Below are positions 57,554 through 59,946 of a stretch of DNA of 59,946 bases, in pieces. The DNA is taken from the NCBI GenBank assembly GCA_020026355.1, contig JAHHQP010000011.1:1-59946 (forward strand), in the 5' to 3' direction. This DNA is from Bacteroidales bacterium. GTDB taxonomy: Bacteria > Bacteroidota > Bacteroidia > Bacteroidales > UBA932. The notes under the pieces are model-generated. The model saw only the letters and a program-made list of their open reading frames with translations. It had not been told where the DNA came from and searched no databases. The position numbers were made by a program, and so were the translations under genes. Positions within the stretch are counted from its first letter, which is position 1. The number at the start of each line of letters is the position of its first letter.

Positions 57554-59946
57554 ATGAAACAAGCAATCAAATGTTTTGTTGCTGCTCTCGCAGCGATGTT
57601 CATTGGTGTTTCTGCCTATGCGCAGGTAACAACATCATCTCTCGGTGGACTCGTCACGGATGAAAATGGTGAAGTGCTTCCTGGCGTTGCTATCGTGGCA
57701 ACCCATGAGCCTTCCGGAACCGTCTATGGCGTCGTTACGAACAACAATGGTCGCTATACCATTCAAGGTATGCGTAACGGTGGTCCTTACAAAGTGGAAG
57801 TCTCATGTCTGGGTTACAGAACCGTGACTTTCACCGATGTCACTCTTCAGCTTGCAGAATTGTACAAGTTGAATGCCTTCCTCAAAGAGGATAAGGAAAT
57901 GCTGAACGAGGCTGTAGTCGTATCTACGGCCAATTCCAAATTCTCTGCTGAAAAGACAGGTGCAGCAACTAACATCTCCAGTTCACAGATGGCTTCACTT
58001 CCTACGGTTTCCAGAAGCATCACTGACGTTGCGAAACTTTCCCCTTACGGTGGTGACGGCATGAGCTTCGCAGGTGGAGACGGTCGTTCGTCCAACTTCA
58101 CGGTCGATGGTGCGAACTTCAACAACAACTTCGGCCTGAATGCCGGTCTCCCTGGTGGCGGAAGCCCGATTTCCATCGATGCGATCGATGAGGTTCAGGT
58201 GGTCGTCTCTCCTTATGACGTCCGTCAGACCAACTTCATCGGCGGTGGCGTGAACGCCATCACCAAATCCGGTACCAACCAGTTCAAAGGTTCCGCTTAT
58301 GTCTATCATCGCAACGAGAACATGAGAGGATCCATCAACAACGGTATTCAGACCGGAAATGCAGGTCCGGTCGCTAAAGAGCGTACCACGACTTACGGTG
58401 CTACTCTCGGAGGTCCTATCGTGAAGAACAAACTCTTCTTCTTCGTGAACTTCGAGTATGTCCAGAGCCCTCAGATCGCCAATCGTTGGCAGGCTTCCGA
58501 AGACGGAAAGATGGATCCGGACAGATTCATTTCCCGTACTACTGTCGAGGACATGGAGACGGTCAAGAATCATCTCAAGGACAAATATGGCTATGATACC
58601 GGATCTTATACGAAATTCCCGGCAGATGAGAGCAACATGAAGGTGCTGGCCCGTATCGACTGGAACATCACCGACAAGCATCATCTTGCTGTCCGTTATA
58701 ACTATGCCAAGAACATAAAATGGAATGCTCCGAACAAGTCTTCTTCCAACTGCGGTCTTCGTACGACTGAAGCCCGTATGTCCGAGTATTCCATGTCTTT
58801 CGCCAATTCCATGTATTCCATGGACAATAATGTGAACTCACTGACCCTGGATCTCAACAGCCGTTTCAGCAATGATCTTTCCAATCAGTTCCTGTTCACC
58901 TTCTCCAAACTGGATGATATCCGTGGAACGAATTCAGCCAAGTTCCCGTTCATAGATATTCTGGATGGAACAGGTGTGAAGCCATATATGTCAGCAGGTT
59001 ATGAACTGTTCACTTGGAACAATGGTGTACACAACGACGTCATCACGTTGAAAGATGACGTTACCTACTATGCCGGCACTCACAAGATAACGGCAGGTCT
59101 CAACTATGAGTACCAGATGGCTGACAACTCCTACATGAGAAACGGTACCGGCTATTATCGCTACAACAGTCTGGACGACTTCCTTAAAGGTGCAACTCCT
59201 GAAACTGTCGCCATCACTTACGGCTATGACGGAGAAAAGAATCCGGCAGCCCGTGTAAGGTTCCATCAGGCTGGTGTCTATGCTCAGGACGAGTGGACTC
59301 CTACTGAAAACTTCAAGCTCACCTACGGTCTCCGCATCGATGGCATGTTCTTCGACAACAAGGATGTGATGACGAACAACGCTATCAAGGAGATGGACTA
59401 TGGTGGAAGACATATCGATACTGGAAAATGGCCGAATGCTCAGGTTTCCTTCTCTCCGAGAATCGGTTTCAGCTGGGATATCCTCGGTGACAAGAGCCTG
59501 AAATTCCGTGGAGGTACAGGTCTCTTCTCCGGTCGTCTCCCGTTGGTATTCTTCACCAATATGCCGACGAACTCCGGTATGGTCCAGAACCTGGTTTCCT
59601 TGACGACGGTATATGGAAAGAACGGAGCCCAAGCTGATCCGCTCCTTAAGGAGTTCCAGGGAGATATGATCGTAGATACTCAGAAACTGGTCGAAAAACT
59701 CAATAGCCTTGATCCGAAGAGATTCCCTATGACCATTTCTCCTGAGGACGGTGTGCTTCCGTCTCAGATTCAGGCAGTGGATCCTAAGTTCAAGATGCCT
59801 CAGGTATGGAAGACTTCCATCGCTCTCGATTATGCTTTCCCGACCAGCTTCCCGTTCTCCATCACCGGTGAATTCATCTACAACAAGACCGTCAACGGTG
59901 TGAACATGGAGAACTGGAACCAGAAACCGATCGACGGTTTCATCAG
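57554..59946 (+). CDS. TonB-dependent receptor, Oar-like (3' end outside window)
   Basis: An open frame of 797 codons running off the window. Residues 1-24 are a signal peptide (ending SAYAQ). Residues about 28-110 form a carboxypeptidase-regulatory-like beta-sandwich (GGLVTDENGEVLPGVAIVAT and GRYTIQGMRNGGPYKV). A plug domain follows (about 120-245, with SNFTVDGANFNNNFG and IDAIDEVQVVVSPYDVRQ), and then barrel strands. The GGGVNAITKSGTNQFKGSAY stretch near 235-254 and the domain order are those of Oar-like receptors, not of SusC with its SusD partner. Ligand unknown. Codon 1 at 57554 is the only good start. Confidence 0.92.
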   Translation, partial: MKQAIKCFVAALAAMFIGVSAYAQVTTSSLGGLVTDENGEVLPGVAIVATHEPSGTVYGVVTNNNGRYTIQGMRNGGPYKVEVSCLGYRTVTFTDVTLQLAELYKLNAFLKEDKEMLNEAVVVSTANSKFSAEKTGAATNISSSQMASLPTVSRSITDVAKLSPYGGDGMSFAGGDGRSSNFTVDGANFNNNFGLNAGLPGGGSPISIDAIDEVQVVVSPYDVRQTNFIGGGVNAITKSGTNQFKGSAYVYHRNENMRGSINNGIQTGNAGPVAKERTTTYGATLGGPIVKNKLFFFVNFEYVQSPQIANRWQASEDGKMDPDRFISRTTVEDMETVKNHLKDKYGYDTGSYTKFPADESNMKVLARIDWNITDKHHLAVRYNYAKNIKWNAPNKSSSNCGLRTTEARMSEYSMSFANSMYSMDNNVNSLTLDLNSRFSNDLSNQFLFTFSKLDDIRGTNSAKFPFIDILDGTGVKPYMSAGYELFTWNNGVHNDVITLKDDVTYYAGTHKITAGLNYEYQMADNSYMRNGTGYYRYNSLDDFLKGATPETVAITYGYDGEKNPAARVRFHQAGVYAQDEWTPTENFKLTYGLRIDGMFFDNKDVMTNNAIKEMDYGGRHIDTGKWPNAQVSFSPRIGFSWDILGDKSLKFRGGTGLFSGRLPLVFFTNMPTNSGMVQNLVSLTTVYGKNGAQADPLLKEFQGDMIVDTQKLVEKLNSLDPKRFPMTISPEDGVLPSQIQAVDPKFKMPQVWKTSIALDYAFPTSFPFSITGEFIYNKTVNGVNMENWNQKPIDGFI

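Noticed and set aside
1..59946. CRISPR arrays, insertion sequences, integrase genes or phage modules
   Set aside because: Read through all intergenic gaps; no direct-repeat arrays, no transposase or integrase, and no terminal inverted repeats were found. The window looks like stable core chromosome.

Overview
The window reads as chromosomal DNA of an uncultured-type Bacteroidota, most likely order Bacteroidales. The evidence is the repeated Bacteroidota promoter core (TAnnTTTG at the -7 position) in front of most transcription units, family-typical neighbourhoods (yciH-DUF4271-hemD-rnpA-yidD, holB-ricT, TPR-EnvC), a GT117/DUF2723 membrane glycosyltransferase, a menaquinone pathway, a PG0541-type protein behind an RND pump and an Oar-like TonB receptor at the right edge. 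I cannot name genus or species. No insertion sequence, integrase, phage gene or CRISPR array is visible; this is compact core chromosome.

Layout. 1-4.6 kb: a possible 3' part of 6S RNA, a SIMPL-domain protein, then the str operon rpsL-rpsG-fusA-rpsJ, which stops after rpsJ, and a CAT-anticodon tRNA (probably Ile2). 4.6-7.7 kb: asd, convergent with pepP-DUF456. 7.8-12.2 kb: sufB-pnuC-sufC-sufD-ispE, with a half-length SufD and an embedded PnuC transporter. 12.3-15.6 kb: an unknown lipoprotein, then yifB-tsaE on the minus strand. 15.7-19 kb: mlaE-mlaF, facing an ECF sigma factor and a membrane-anchored outer-membrane-barrel protein that looks like its partner. 19-26.3 kb: TPR lipid/envelope-type protein, EnvC, an extended SDR carrying a C-terminal zinc-ribbon-like tail, then nrdD-nrdG. 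26.3-28.9 kb: phosphopantetheinyl transferase with a long structured upstream transcript, mdh, tRNA-Pro. 28.9-33.1 kb: lolD-trmN6, lepA-menA. 33-36.2 kb minus: yciH-DUF4271-hemD-rnpA-yidD-menG. 36.2-42.9 kb: GT117 protein, rRNA-type methyltransferase, pgk, lgt. 43.1-49.2 kb: tolC-adaptor-RND pump-PG0541. 49.2-54.4 kb: trxA, outer membrane protein, polyprenyl synthase, holB, ricT, trmB. 54.4-57.4 kb: smpB, miaA, metK behind a SAM-II-like riboswitch and terminator. 57.5 kb to the edge: a TonB-dependent receptor, cut by the window end.

The genes serve translation (ribosomal proteins, EF-G, EF4, tRNA modification, SmpB, RNase P), cofactors (Fe-S assembly, heme, menaquinone, SAM, isoprenoids), central metabolism (Mdh, Pgk, Asd), anaerobic dNTP synthesis and envelope biogenesis. 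The anaerobic ribonucleotide reductase with menaquinone genes fits an anaerobe. The most interesting items are the metK SAM-II-type leader with its own terminator, the ECF sigma/transmembrane barrel pair, the PG0541 protein of the RND operon, the short SufD plus PnuC in the suf operon, the SDR-zinc tail fusion, a candidate small RNA next to mdh, and the interruption of the ribosomal protein cluster.
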